Shown piece after piece: positions 35,719 to 45,118 of a stretch of 64,000 nt of DNA. The notes under the pieces were generated by a model that saw only the letters and a program-made list of their open reading frames with translations, had not been told where the DNA came from and ran no database searches. Numbering within the stretch: the stretch's first letter is position 1; each line of letters starts with the position of its first letter. The stretch covers positions 682,001 through 746,000 of the forward strand of contig NZ_CP073696.1 of NCBI RefSeq assembly GCF_025264645.1, given 5' to 3'. This stretch comes from Edaphobacter lichenicola. Its GTDB lineage: Bacteria; Acidobacteriota; Terriglobia; Terriglobales; Acidobacteriaceae. Both the position numbers and the translations under genes were made by a program.

Positions 35719-37458
35719 ATGACTGTGCGTTCGAGGCGACCGCTTGATATTGCCACTCTGCTTCTCGCCACATCAATGCCGCTCAGTAGCCAAACCGTTA
35801 CGCAGGCGAAGAGTGTACCAACTTCGATCAGCGCCAAAGGCAGTTCCACACAGAAGCCGGACAGCGTTGATCTCCGATTGAGCGCGATTGTCGCCTCCGG
35901 TCGCCTCGATGATCTGCGTTGGCCCGACTTCTCAGACTACCGCTTGCACCTCACCAACTTTTACCGCCAAGCCGCATACAAACCAGCGTGGATCCGCGAC
36001 GGCGAGATCACCCCCCAGGCGATTGAGCTGATCCAGATATTCAAGGACGCCAATCGAGAGGGCCTGCTGGCTGAGGACTACGACGCTTCACGCTGGGCTG
36101 ATCGTGTGACGGTGCTTAAAGGCCCACATGAAGCCACTGACGAAGCGCGCTTCGACGCTGCACTCACTGTCTGCATCATGCGCTATGTCTCCGACGTGCA
36201 TATTGGAAGAATCAACCCGCAAAATTTGGGTTTTGAGTTCGACGTCTCTCACAAGAAACTCGATCTGCCGCACTTTGTCCGCGAACGGCTGGTCAGTGGG
36301 ACCGATCTACGTTCCGAACTCGCCGAAGTCGAGCCGCCCTTCCCAAGCTACCAGCGACTCCGCACCGCCTTATTGCACTACATGGAACTGGCGAAGAGTG
36401 GTGACGGAGAGAAAGTGCTAGACGCCGGCGGAGTATCGCCAGGCGGGCAGTATGCGGGGATTGCAGGACTGACGAGCCGATTGCGACTGTTAGGTGATCT
36501 GCCCGATAGCGTCACAATCCCTGCTGACGCGAAGGTTTACGAAGGACCCCTGGTGGATGCAGTCAAGCACTTTCAGGGGCGCTTTGGCTTACGTCCAACC
36601 GGGGAACTCGATTACAAAACTGTCGTCGAGATGAACGTACCGCTTAGCGATCGGGTTGAGCAGATGCGTTTGGGCTTGGAAAGGTTCCGCTGGCTGCCCT
36701 ACGAGTTCAAACAGCCGCCCGTTGTGATCAATGTTCCCGAGTTCCGCCTTTACGCCTTCGATGAAAAAAATGAAGTTGGCCTTACGATGAGGGTGAACGT
36801 GGGCGAGGACTACAACCACCAGACACCCATGTTCGAAGGCAACATTCAGTATCTCGTCTTTCGTCCGTACTGGAACCCTACGTCGAACATCCTCCGCAAC
36901 GAGATCATTCCTGATCTTGAAAAAAATCCTTCCCTGGACGGTCTGGAGCTGGTCAGCACAAACGGAAAAGTCATCAGCTCCGGAACCGTCACTCCTGCGA
37001 TGTTGCAGCAGGTGCGAACAGGAAAGCTGACGGTGAGGCAGCCGCCTGGTCCCGAGAATGGAATGGGACTGGTCAAATTCATCTTTCCGAACCAGCACGA
37101 CGTCTACATCCACGACACCCCTGCGAGCCTGGATATGTTCTCCGAGGCAACCGAAGGGCAGGAGGGAGAGCTAAAGCGGGTGGCAAGCCATGGGTGCATC
37201 CACCTGCAGTATCCCGACAAGTTCGCAGCCTATCTTCTCCGCAACACTCCCGGTTGGGACGAGGAGCATGTTGAGAAGGCCATGCACGACGGCCGCGATA
37301 ACCTACAGGTGAATCTCGCTCCAGCTGTTCCTGTGTTGATCTTCTACATGACCGTTGTCGTCGAAGAGAACGGCGAGGTTCGCTTCTTTCACGATATTTA
37401 TGATCACGACCGAACGCTCAGGCTGGAGTTGGCCCATGGCTACCCGTACCCCAAATGA
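35719..37458 (+). CDS. L,D-transpeptidase (YcbB/LdtD type)
   Basis: A 579-residue exported enzyme from ATG 35719; ATG 35647 is an alternative. A signal-like segment (about residues 10-25) leads into the L,D-transpeptidase scaffold. A peptidoglycan-binding helix bundle (about 265-310) contains VDAVKHFQGRFGLRPTGEL. The YkuD catalytic domain (about 340-520) has the Cys in SHGCIHLQ, at about residue 493. It makes 3-3 cross-links in peptidoglycan. It is convergent with a second, shorter YkuD gene. Confidence 0.88.
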   Translation: MTVRSRRPLDIATLLLATSMPLSSQTVTQAKSVPTSISAKGSSTQKPDSVDLRLSAIVASGRLDDLRWPDFSDYRLHLTNFYRQAAYKPAWIRDGEITPQAIELIQIFKDANREGLLAEDYDASRWADRVTVLKGPHEATDEARFDAALTVCIMRYVSDVHIGRINPQNLGFEFDVSHKKLDLPHFVRERLVSGTDLRSELAEVEPPFPSYQRLRTALLHYMELAKSGDGEKVLDAGGVSPGGQYAGIAGLTSRLRLLGDLPDSVTIPADAKVYEGPLVDAVKHFQGRFGLRPTGELDYKTVVEMNVPLSDRVEQMRLGLERFRWLPYEFKQPPVVINVPEFRLYAFDEKNEVGLTMRVNVGEDYNHQTPMFEGNIQYLVFRPYWNPTSNILRNEIIPDLEKNPSLDGLELVSTNGKVISSGTVTPAMLQQVRTGKLTVRQPPGPENGMGLVKFIFPNQHDVYIHDTPASLDMFSEATEGQEGELKRVASHGCIHLQYPDKFAAYLLRNTPGWDEEHVEKAMHDGRDNLQVNLAPAVPVLIFYMTVVVEENGEVRFFHDIYDHDRTLRLELAHGYPYPK

Positions 37459-37510
37459 ATGGAAGTCTGCGAATCGCAGGGTCGTCGTACGTGGTCGCAG
37501 ATGGTCGCGG

Positions 37511-38047
37511 TCAGGGTTTGATCTCGATTGGTGTGCCGTCTGCCACCACGCGCCAGATCTCCTCGATCTCTGCGTTGGTCACAGCGATGCATCCCTCGGT
37601 CCAGTCCCCCAACTGCTGCGTTGGCCCTTCATAGTCGTTTGGCAGCCCATGAATGTAGAGGTCGCCGCCGGTTGGGACGCCTAGTCTTCTGGCGCGTGCC
37701 ACATCATCCGCGTTGGGATACGAGATGTGAATGGACCTGTGATACAGGCTATGTGCGTTATGCCGGTCCAGCACATAGATTCCTTCGGGCGTCTTGTGAT
37801 CGCCCTCCCTGATCTTCGAACCGACCGGGGCGCCTCCGAGCGACACGGTGTACGTCTTCAGCACATCGGTGCCTTTCATCAGCAACAGCTTCCTCTCGCC
37901 CTTCAGTACGAGCACCTTGTCAGCGATGGCCGACGCCGGCAACGGAGGATTGTCTGCTGAAGACGCATGTAACGAAACAATTGCGAGCAGAAAAGGCGCG
38001 AGAACGGTCAGCTTAGCGATCTTTCCCAGACGTACTCCCAGCCACAT
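37511..38047 (-). CDS. YkuD-type L,D-transpeptidase
   Basis: A 178-residue exported enzyme with a signal peptide (about residues 1-30). The YkuD domain covers residues 43-177: KTPEGIY, GGDLYIHG (His133) and DWTEGCIAV (Cys153) are the catalytic landmarks. In this branch (ErfK/YafK-like) the enzyme trims or forms non-standard peptidoglycan links. It is convergent with the larger transpeptidase at 35719, but they share no transcript. Confidence 0.88.
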   Translation of the reverse strand: MWLGVRLGKIAKLTVLAPFLLAIVSLHASSADNPPLPASAIADKVLVLKGERKLLLMKGTDVLKTYTVSLGGAPVGSKIREGDHKTPEGIYVLDRHNAHSLYHRSIHISYPNADDVARARRLGVPTGGDLYIHGLPNDYEGPTQQLGDWTEGCIAVTNAEIEEIWRVVADGTPIEIKP

Positions 38048-38705
38048 TCGACTCGCGCTCCGTACTAATCAAGAGAGTATGCAAGAGGTTCAAAGTTGAC
38101 CCCAACGGACGGTCAAAACTACCGCTGAGGAGGACGACTAACTTGCCAGTTGCTTTATAAAAGGTTACCCGAGACCGGCCAATCACACCGAGGTGGGACA
38201 TAATCAGGCAACTTTAGTATCGGCACGAGCAATAACGTACTCCCCAGGTGGTAAGTCAGCTAAAAGGCTGTAAGAGGTGTACCCCCTCCCCCCTACCTGC
38301 GCCTAAGTCACTTTGGTTCAACTACTTAGTACAATTGATGCTTGTAAAAATGTCATTCTAAAAGGGTTGGAGCCAAATATTTCCATTCAAAGGGTTTACG
38401 GGCGATTTTTCTCCTCATCCATGCAGAAAGCCTGCGAGTGGCAGAGTTTTTCTGCTCTAGTTCCAGTATAACGAGTTGAAGATAACTCATACGCCAAGCG
38501 TATCTCATTGTTCCATATAGGTTTATTGGGTCTGGGGGCTTGACAGCTTTTAGCAGCGTTTTTCGTGGGACGTTGGGTGGGTCGACAGCAAGCGGGGAAA
38601 CCTTTATTAAAATTTGGTATCTACGACTTAAACAGTCCCAATTAATTTACAATTCGGACAACCTTAGTCCTATATACCTTTTTATGCGGGGAGAAACGTC
38701 GTTTT
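38048..38705. other. Long intergenic region without a gene
   Basis: About 650 bp, AT-richer than the flanks, between a YkuD gene and the cytochrome operon. Short open frames here have no protein-like composition. A TTGACA box occurs near 38540, but no good -10 follows at the usual distance. Promoters for both divergent genes are expected here, and an undetected small RNA cannot be excluded. Confidence 0.5.
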
Positions 38706-39581
38706 ATGCTTCAAAGATGGGCTGCGCCACAACTTACCTGCCTGCTCTTCGTGCTCTTGAGTCTGTCGGCGCGGGGTTTTAGCCAAGAGCCACCCTACTT
38801 AGTGACCTACTCCGATGTGCTGGAGGAGCCGGGAAATCTGGAGATTGCCAGCCAGAATATCTACAGCACGCCGAAGGACCTGAATCCGTTCTATGGGCAG
38901 ACGGTGGAGCTGGAATACGGCGTTACCGGCTGGTGGACGACCGAAGTGTATCTGCAGGGGCAGGTGACGGCACACGATTCGACCGTGTTCACCGGGTTTC
39001 GGTTTGAGAACCGCTTTCGTCCGCTACGCAAGTCGCACTGGATCAATCCGGTGCTCTATCTGGAGTACGAAGACATCAACCAGGCGGATAAGAGCTTTCT
39101 GGAGATCACGGGAAATCAGGTGATTCAGGATAAGCAGGTTTCGAATGCGCTGCTGCGGGCGGATGTGGAGCGGTCGATTGAAGGGAAGTTGATCTTGTCC
39201 AGCTATTGGAAGGGCGTCAACTTCTCAGAGAACTTCATCGCCGAGAAGAATGTTTCGAATGAGCCCTGGGAGTTTGGGTATGCGGCGGGAGCGAGCCGGT
39301 CGCTGGCGAATGGGGGCAGTCCCAGGGCGTGCCGGTTCTGCAGGCAGTACTTTGCTGTGGGCGGGGAGGTGTTTGGGGGGCTGGGGACGCGATACACCTT
39401 CGGCACGACGGGAACCTCGATCTATGCGGGTCCTACGTTCGCCTACAACGCACCGCGCAACCTTACGATTGTGGCCGGCCCGGAGTTTGGGCTGAATGAC
39501 AACAGCGCGAAGGTGCTGTGGCGGCTGAAGGTGGCGTACGAGATTAATCAGTTTCGCGATTGGTTCAGGAGGTCTCGATGA
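38706..39581 (+). CDS. Exported beta-barrel-like protein
   Basis: A 291-residue protein with a signal peptide (residues 1-26, ending GFSQ). The mature part alternates hydrophobic and polar residues with many Tyr, Trp and Gly (WWTTEVYLQGQVT, FGYAAGASRSL), typical of outer-membrane beta-barrels, and ends near the C-terminus with a strand. The ATG of the next gene overlaps its stop, so it belongs to one operon with two cytochromes c. It may let a substrate reach the periplasmic cytochromes (inference). Confidence 0.65.
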   Translation: MLQRWAAPQLTCLLFVLLSLSARGFSQEPPYLVTYSDVLEEPGNLEIASQNIYSTPKDLNPFYGQTVELEYGVTGWWTTEVYLQGQVTAHDSTVFTGFRFENRFRPLRKSHWINPVLYLEYEDINQADKSFLEITGNQVIQDKQVSNALLRADVERSIEGKLILSSYWKGVNFSENFIAEKNVSNEPWEFGYAAGASRSLANGGSPRACRFCRQYFAVGGEVFGGLGTRYTFGTTGTSIYAGPTFAYNAPRNLTIVAGPEFGLNDNSAKVLWRLKVAYEINQFRDWFRRSR

Positions 39582-40021
39582 GACGCGTATTTGGCACGGC
39601 GTGCGCCGTATTCTCTGCTGTCTTGCTGATGGGAGCGGCCAACGGGGCGTGGCTTAGTCGCGTGTCGACCAAGGATCACGAGCGGGTGAGCCCGTTTGCG
39701 GGAAAGCCGGACGAGTTTGAGAACGCAGCTTCGGCGGGTGCACAGATCTTTCATAACGAGTGCGCGAAGTGTCATGGCGACGATGCGATGGGGCTTCACG
39801 GGCGACCAAAGCTGGTGAGCGGTCGGATCGCCGAGGCGTCGGATGGGGACCTGTTCTGGATGATGAACAACGGTGTGCCGTGGAGAGGGATGCCGCCGTG
39901 GAACATGCTTCCGGAGAAGCAGCGGTGGCAGGTGGTGGCCTATCTGCGGGCGTTGAACTCTGCGGATTCCCATGAACCGTCGCCCTCGAATGGAGCTGGA
40001 TCTGAAGGTGCATCGAAATGA
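39578..40021 (+). CDS. Small mono-haem cytochrome c
   Basis: A 147-residue protein with a signal or anchor segment (residues 1-24) and one haem-binding motif CAKCH (about residue 63). A Met in MPPWNML fits the sixth ligand of class I cytochromes c. The ATG overlaps the stop of the beta-barrel gene and its stop overlaps the ATG of the next gene, so all three are translated together. It probably carries electrons to or from the di-haem protein. Confidence 0.85.
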   Translation: MRRVFGTACAVFSAVLLMGAANGAWLSRVSTKDHERVSPFAGKPDEFENAASAGAQIFHNECAKCHGDDAMGLHGRPKLVSGRIAEASDGDLFWMMNNGVPWRGMPPWNMLPEKQRWQVVAYLRALNSADSHEPSPSNGAGSEGASK

Positions 40022-41745
40022 AGGTTTTTGTGCGAGGTTTTATGAGTTTGCGCCGACACACGCGAGGCGTGGTGCCAATGGCTTTGATGCTCTTCGGACT
40101 GATGCTGGCGATTGTTGGTGTGGTTGTGGGTTGCGGCTCCGGCACTGCACCTGCGGTGAGCACGGAGAATGAGGGAGCTACGCCTGCGGCTGATCCGATT
40201 GGGGAGCGGCTGTTTCTGGATACGCGATTCGCGAAGTTTTTCTTTCAAAATATGACTGCGGTGAATACGCCGCTGACGACGGGCGATCCCGTGGTGGCTG
40301 TGGTTCATACTGCGAACGGTGATCTTCCGGGTCCGTTTGCCGGATCGAGCATTAACTGCCGTTCGTGCCATTTTGTGACGGAGTTTCAGGGCGTACCGAA
40401 TGCGGGCAATCGTACCTACGCGGACTTCACGACGCGCAGCCCGCTTCCGGTTTCGCAGAACGGCTTCGACAACACGCCGCGCAATTCGATGCAGATGGTG
40501 AATACGTTTCGTCTGGACGGCGGGACGCAGTTTCTTCACTTCGATGGCGAGTTTGCCTCGGGGGAAGACCTGGTGATCGGGACGCTGACGGGGCGTAACT
40601 TCGGCTGGGCTCCGGAGGATTACAACACGGCGATCCACCATATTGCGACGATCATTCGTGGCGACAACGGTTCGGATCAACTTGCTGCCGACCGAACTGA
40701 TGGACTTTCGTATGGTGTGCTGTTCAAGGGTGTCGATCCGCGGATTACGAGCGATATTTTGTTGCCGCCTTCGCAGCGTATCGATGTGACGACTGCGACG
40801 GATATGCAGGTCGTCCAGGAGGTTGCGCTGTGCATTGCGCAGTACTTCAAAGATCTTCAATTTAAGAAAGATAACTACCAGAGGTATATTGCTTCTCCGT
40901 ACGATTTCTTTCTGAACAAGAATCATCTGCCACGGCAACGACTGGCGGGTGAGTCATCGGCTGAGTACAACACGCGGCTTTATAACGATGTGCTGGCGTT
41001 GTCGAATCCGGTGTGGGTGACTTCGGCTGATGGTACTTTTGCGTATCACGATCAACCGTTCCAGTTTGGTCCGACGGAGCTGGCGGGATTGAAGATATTT
41101 CTGAAGGCTGCGGCTGCGGGCTCTGGCACGGATCAACATGCGGGGAACTGCGCGGCTTGCCACACGCCGCCGGACTTCACGGATTTTGCGTTTCACAATA
41201 ACGGTGTTGCGCAGGATGAGTACGACGGGGTGCATGGTGCGGGCGCGTTTGCGGCTCTTTATGTTCCGAATCTGACGGACCGCTCGGCCAACCCGAATGC
41301 ATGGTTGCCGCAGACTCCGACGCATCCTTCTGCCAGCGAGACGTTTCGGCGGCCGGCGTCGGCGTCGAATGCTGCGTATGCGGATCTGGGGATGTGGAAT
41401 ATTTATATGAATGCGGATTACCCGAACCCTCAGGCTAATTTGAAGGGCTTCGTGTGCGCGGCTGGGAAAGACTGCTCGGTGGACCAGGGACTGGCGTCTA
41501 CGATTGCATTGTTCAAGACGCCGGATCTTCGCGATCTGGTGGATTCGGCCCCTTATTTTCACAACGGCAGCCGTGCGCAGTTTGGAGATGTGGTGGCGTT
41601 CTACATCAAGAGTTCGGCGCTGGCGAAGGCGGGCAAGCTGAGAAATGCACCTCCGGAGTTTCAGATGATGAGTCTGTCGGATGATGACGTGAGTGCGTTG
41701 ACAGCGTTCTTACTATCGCTGACTGAGGATTATGACGATGCGTAG
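40018..41745 (+). CDS. Di-haem cytochrome c peroxidase/MauG-like lipoprotein
   Basis: A 575-residue protein. A signal peptide ends in a lipobox (VVGCGS), so it is probably a periplasmic lipoprotein. Two haem motifs are present, CRSCH (about residue 118) and CAACH (about residue 380). The conserved segment YFHNGS, usual near the distal haem of the CcpA/MauG family, lies near the C-terminus. The family reduces peroxides or performs long-range oxidation. It is larger than typical peroxidases (about 320-350 residues). It is the last gene of the barrel/cytochrome operon. Confidence 0.85.
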   Translation: MKVFVRGFMSLRRHTRGVVPMALMLFGLMLAIVGVVVGCGSGTAPAVSTENEGATPAADPIGERLFLDTRFAKFFFQNMTAVNTPLTTGDPVVAVVHTANGDLPGPFAGSSINCRSCHFVTEFQGVPNAGNRTYADFTTRSPLPVSQNGFDNTPRNSMQMVNTFRLDGGTQFLHFDGEFASGEDLVIGTLTGRNFGWAPEDYNTAIHHIATIIRGDNGSDQLAADRTDGLSYGVLFKGVDPRITSDILLPPSQRIDVTTATDMQVVQEVALCIAQYFKDLQFKKDNYQRYIASPYDFFLNKNHLPRQRLAGESSAEYNTRLYNDVLALSNPVWVTSADGTFAYHDQPFQFGPTELAGLKIFLKAAAAGSGTDQHAGNCAACHTPPDFTDFAFHNNGVAQDEYDGVHGAGAFAALYVPNLTDRSANPNAWLPQTPTHPSASETFRRPASASNAAYADLGMWNIYMNADYPNPQANLKGFVCAAGKDCSVDQGLASTIALFKTPDLRDLVDSAPYFHNGSRAQFGDVVAFYIKSSALAKAGKLRNAPPEFQMMSLSDDDVSALTAFLLSLTEDYDDA

Positions 41746-41825
41746 CGAGTAATAGAGGACTTGCCGGGCCTGGTTGTGGAGAGGCGTGGTTGTGCAGAGT
41801 CGGTCCGTTTGTTAGTTTGGCGGAC

Positions 41826-43058
41826 ATGCTGCTGAATGTGCCCGAAGATGTGAGCAAGACCGTCGAGACGCTGTACAGGTCTGAATCGGGCAGGATTCTG
41901 GCTACGCTGGTGCGCCTGCTCGGCGATCTTGATCTCGCCGAAGAGGCGATGCACGAGGCCTTTGCCACCGCTTTGGACACATGGCCTCGGGCAGGGATAC
42001 CGGACAAACCGCGGCCCTGGCTGATTTCAACCGCACGCTTTAAAGCCGTTGACGGGATGCGCCGGCGGGCTCGCTTTGAAGGAGTACAACGAGACCTCAC
42101 GCAGTACCTTGAGGCGCGTATGAACGAGGCGCCTGAGGAAGAGGAGATCGAGGATGACCGCCTCCGCCTTATCTTCACCTGCTGCCATCCCGCTCTGCCA
42201 CCGGAGGGACAGGTTGCGCTGACTCTGCGAGAGGTTTGCGGGCTGACAACCGAGGAGATTGCACGGGCATTTCTGGTTACGCCAGCGACGCTTGCACAAC
42301 GGATCGTTCGCGCGAAGGCCGTCATCCACGATAAGGCAATTCCTTACCAGGTGCCTGCATCGCAGGAGTTATCGACAAGGCTGGGAGCCGTACTTCACGT
42401 CGTGTATCTGGTCTTCAACGAGGGGTATTCGGCGGAGACGACGGGAGCCGAACTGAGCCGGGAGGCGATTCGTCTGGGAAGACTGCTGCTTGAGCTTCTT
42501 CCGGAGCCCGAGGTGATGGGCCTGTTGGGGCTGATGTTGCTGCAGGAGTCGCGCCGTGCCGCGCGAAGCTCCGCGGAGGGGGAGCTGATCCTGCTGGAGC
42601 AGCAGGATCGCTTGTTGTGGAACAGGGATCAGATCGCGGAAGGCATCATGCTCACTGAGGGGGCTCTTTCCTCGCGGCGTTTCGGTGCGTACACCCTGCA
42701 GGCGGCCATTGCGGCGGTTCACGCCGAGGCTTCTTCGGCGGCGTCTACGGACTGGCGGCAGATTATGCTGCTCTACGACCGGCTGATTCGTATTCAGCCA
42801 TCACCGGTGGTGGAACTCAACCGCGCAGTTGCCGTCGCCATGTGGGAAGGTCCGGAGCAAGGTATTCGTCTCATCGATGCGTTGCTGGCGCGTGAGGAAC
42901 TCGAGAAGTATCACCTCGCGCACTCGGCTCGCGCGGATTTGTGTCGCAGGCTGGCATGGCTTCCGGAGGCCCGTGATTCGTATGAGAAGGCGCTTGCCCT
43001 GGCTCGGCAGGACCCGGAGCGCCGGTTTCTCGCGAGGCGGCTGCAGGAGTTGAAATAA
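41826..43058 (+). CDS. ECF42-type RNA polymerase sigma factor
   Basis: A 410-residue sigma factor. Region 2 (about residues 10-75) has LGDLDLAEEAMHEAFATAL, region 4 (about 110-170) has LTTEEIARAFLVTPATLAQRIVRAK, and a long C-terminal helical repeat domain (about 180-400) is typical of the ECF42 group (DUF6596). This group is encoded next to YCII/DGPF proteins, as here. The C-terminal domain may control activity. ATG 41826 is preferred over an upstream TTG. No anti-sigma gene is adjacent, which is usual for this group. Confidence 0.88.
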   Translation: MLLNVPEDVSKTVETLYRSESGRILATLVRLLGDLDLAEEAMHEAFATALDTWPRAGIPDKPRPWLISTARFKAVDGMRRRARFEGVQRDLTQYLEARMNEAPEEEEIEDDRLRLIFTCCHPALPPEGQVALTLREVCGLTTEEIARAFLVTPATLAQRIVRAKAVIHDKAIPYQVPASQELSTRLGAVLHVVYLVFNEGYSAETTGAELSREAIRLGRLLLELLPEPEVMGLLGLMLLQESRRAARSSAEGELILLEQQDRLLWNRDQIAEGIMLTEGALSSRRFGAYTLQAAIAAVHAEASSAASTDWRQIMLLYDRLIRIQPSPVVELNRAVAVAMWEGPEQGIRLIDALLAREELEKYHLAHSARADLCRRLAWLPEARDSYEKALALARQDPERRFLARRLQELK

Positions 43059-43160
43059 AAATTGGGCCTGCTGTCGATTTTCTCTATGCCCGACGACTAT
43101 AGGTTGAACCATCCAGCGCGCAAGGTTGCGCTGATGGCCACCAACAAAAGGAGAGGTGCG

Positions 43161-43562
43161 ATGAAATACATTTGTTTGGGATATTACAAGCCGGAAAAAA
43201 ACGCGGCCATGACCGAGGACGAGCGAAACGCAATGTTCGACGAATGTTTTGAGTACGACGACCACCTGCGGGCCAACGGACACTGGGCTGGCGGAGAAGC
43301 TCTTCAGCCTTCTGAAACTGCGTTGACCTTGTATTGGAAGAACGGGAAAGTCGCGACGACGGACGGGCCGTATGCGGAGACCAAGGAACAACTCGGCGGT
43401 ATTCTCGTGCTTGAGGCGCGGGATATGAATCATGCCATTCAGCTCATGTCGCAACATCCGGCAGTGAAGTATGGGTCGACGTTCGAGATACGTCCAGCCG
43501 GGGATTTGAGTGAAATGATGCAGCAGAGCGAGCAGCGACGGCGAAAGGTCGCCACACTCTGA
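43161..43562 (+). CDS. YCII-related (DGPF) protein
   Basis: A 133-residue protein from ATG 43161, after AAAAGGAGAGGTGCG. The core TTDGPYAETKEQLGG is the DGPF motif of YCII-related proteins, and the C-terminus (AIQLMSQHPAVKYG) matches. These proteins are made with ECF42 sigma factors and are likely under their control; their chemistry is not known. It follows the sigma gene by about 100 bp. Confidence 0.9.
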   Translation: MKYICLGYYKPEKNAAMTEDERNAMFDECFEYDDHLRANGHWAGGEALQPSETALTLYWKNGKVATTDGPYAETKEQLGGILVLEARDMNHAIQLMSQHPAVKYGSTFEIRPAGDLSEMMQQSEQRRRKVATL

Positions 43563-43580
43563 GCTAATAAGAAGGATTAT

Positions 43581-43617
43581 CGTTGTCGAGCCTCGGAGTC
43601 CGAGGCTCAGACGACAT
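43581..43617. repeat. Long hairpin between YCII and RibD-like genes
   Basis: GAGCCTCGG (43588-43596) and CCGAGGCTC (43600-43608) form a perfect 9-bp stem with a three-base loop, extended by GTTGTC and GACGAC. No run of T follows, so it is not a classical terminator. It could be an RNA structure or a protein-binding palindrome. Confidence 0.5.
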
Positions 43618-43660
43618 CGTTGAACGATGATCAGGATCGCTAATCAAAAGGGGAGCAAGC

Positions 43661-44305
43661 GTGCCAAAGGTTCGTGTAGCCGGATTCGGTGTCTCGGTCG
43701 ATGGTTTTAGCGCAGGGGTGGATCAGAGCTTGAACGATCCTCTCGGTAAGCGCGGTGCCGAGATATTTCAGTGGTTCTTTCACACAAAGACATTCTGTGC
43801 GATGCATGGGACAGAGGGCGGATCGGTGGACGAGGACGATGCGTTCGCTCATCGAGCGATGGATAATTTTGGTGCATTCATCCTTGGCCGCAACATGTTC
43901 GGTCCGGTGCGCGGCCCGTGGTCAGACAGCTCATGGAGAGGGTGGTGGGGCGAGAATCCACCGTACCATGCGCCAACATTTGTATTGACGCACCATGAGC
44001 GCGAGTCACTCGTCATGGAGGGCGGGACGACTTTCCACTTCGTCACCGGCGGGATCGAAGAGGCTTTACGACTCGCAAAAGAGGCAGCGGGCGACAAAGA
44101 TGTAAAGATTGGGGGCGGTGTTTCTACGGTGCGGCAGTATCTGAAGGCCGGATTGATCGATTCGCTGCATCTGGCGGTCGCGCCTGTCGTACTTGGCCAA
44201 GGGGAAGCGTTGTTTGCGGGGCTTGATATGCCCGCGTTGGGCTTTCGTGTCACCGACCACAAGGCTACCGAGTACGCAAGCCACATTGTGCTGGATCGAG
44301 GCTAG
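43661..44305 (+). CDS. RibD C-terminal/dihydrofolate-reductase-like protein
   Basis: A 214-residue protein (GTG start). It begins VAGFGVSVDGF, the strand-turn start of the RibD-C/DHFR fold, with later landmarks FGAFILGRNMFG and KIGGGVSTVRQYLKAGLID. Such proteins bind NADPH; most are of unknown substrate and are often near ECF42 modules. The YCII protein just upstream supports that grouping. A terminator-like hairpin lies beyond at 44458. Confidence 0.85.
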   Translation: MPKVRVAGFGVSVDGFSAGVDQSLNDPLGKRGAEIFQWFFHTKTFCAMHGTEGGSVDEDDAFAHRAMDNFGAFILGRNMFGPVRGPWSDSSWRGWWGENPPYHAPTFVLTHHERESLVMEGGTTFHFVTGGIEEALRLAKEAAGDKDVKIGGGVSTVRQYLKAGLIDSLHLAVAPVVLGQGEALFAGLDMPALGFRVTDHKATEYASHIVLDRG

Positions 44306-44457
44306 GCGGCGGATTCTCCGGAGGGGAGACTCGTCATTGGATACCGCTAATTTTGTACCAGAATGCGTGCGCTCAGAATATCGAATCCAGACGCTGTCCT
44401 GATTTTCCGAGGGAGTAGACCGCCGAAGAACGGATACGCCTAACCTTGGCACGACGA

Positions 44458-44489
44458 GGAACCAGCTGAGTGCTGGATTGCCTGGTTCC
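44458..44489. terminator. Convergent terminator-like hairpin
   Basis: GGAACCAG (44458-44465) pairs with CTGGTTCC (44482-44489), followed on the plus strand by TTCCTGTTCT. It sits between the plus-strand RibD-like gene and the minus-strand STAS gene, where it could end both transcripts. Confidence 0.45.
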
Positions 44490-44533
44490 TTCCTGTTCTC
44501 CGACCCAGTGCGGACCAATGCGATTGTGGGTAA

Positions 44534-44881
44534 TCAGGCAATGTTGATGCCGTGGTCTTCCGTCTGGCCGAATACCGAAAGAAGGTTTGTCATCTTGAGC
44601 AGATTGCGAAGCTGCTTCCCAAGGTGAAGTAACTGGAAGTCGCATCCCGTTTGCCGGGCAGCTGCGTACAGACGGACCAACGCACCCAGTCCCATGCTGT
44701 CCACGTAGGTAAGGTCTGCTAAGTCGATGACTACCGCTTTTAGCTGAGGGAGCAGGTGTTTGACCTCCTGGTAGACCTCTTCGGTGGTGCCGGCTACCAA
44801 TCGGCCGTGACATTTCACGACGGCGGTGTCGCCGTCGCGCTCGATTTCAAAGGTCAGGACTTTTGCGGCTGCTTCGGGCAT
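44534..44881 (-). CDS. STAS-domain anti-sigma factor antagonist
   Basis: A 115-residue protein. ATG 44881 is preceded by AGGAG, which is better than the upstream start. The STAS core reads KAVVIDLADLTYVDSMGLGALVRLY, and the Ser in VDSMG is the usual phosphorylation site. Such proteins release a sigma factor or other partner when dephosphorylated by a PP2C phosphatase such as the REC-PP2C protein at 61102 (a plausible but unproven link). Confidence 0.9.
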   Translation of the reverse strand: MPEAAAKVLTFEIERDGDTAVVKCHGRLVAGTTEEVYQEVKHLLPQLKAVVIDLADLTYVDSMGLGALVRLYAAARQTGCDFQLLHLGKQLRNLLKMTNLLSVFGQTEDHGINIA

Positions 44882-45118
44882 CTGGTTCGCTCCTCGGAAA
44901 GATAACGGATGTTGAGCCTGGATATTTGCAGTGAGAATTTTCGCATATGGAACCAATCGCATGGGTAAATTTGCAGTTCTACGGGCGTTTTATTTTCAGG
45001 AAGAATGCAAAGGGACGGACAGAGACTCTGTCACGTTACCGCTCTCCATGTGGTTTGGGGCCGGGTGAGAGACATTGACCGCTTGTCTGGGTTACGCTGC
45101 TGAAGACAGGGAGAGAGA

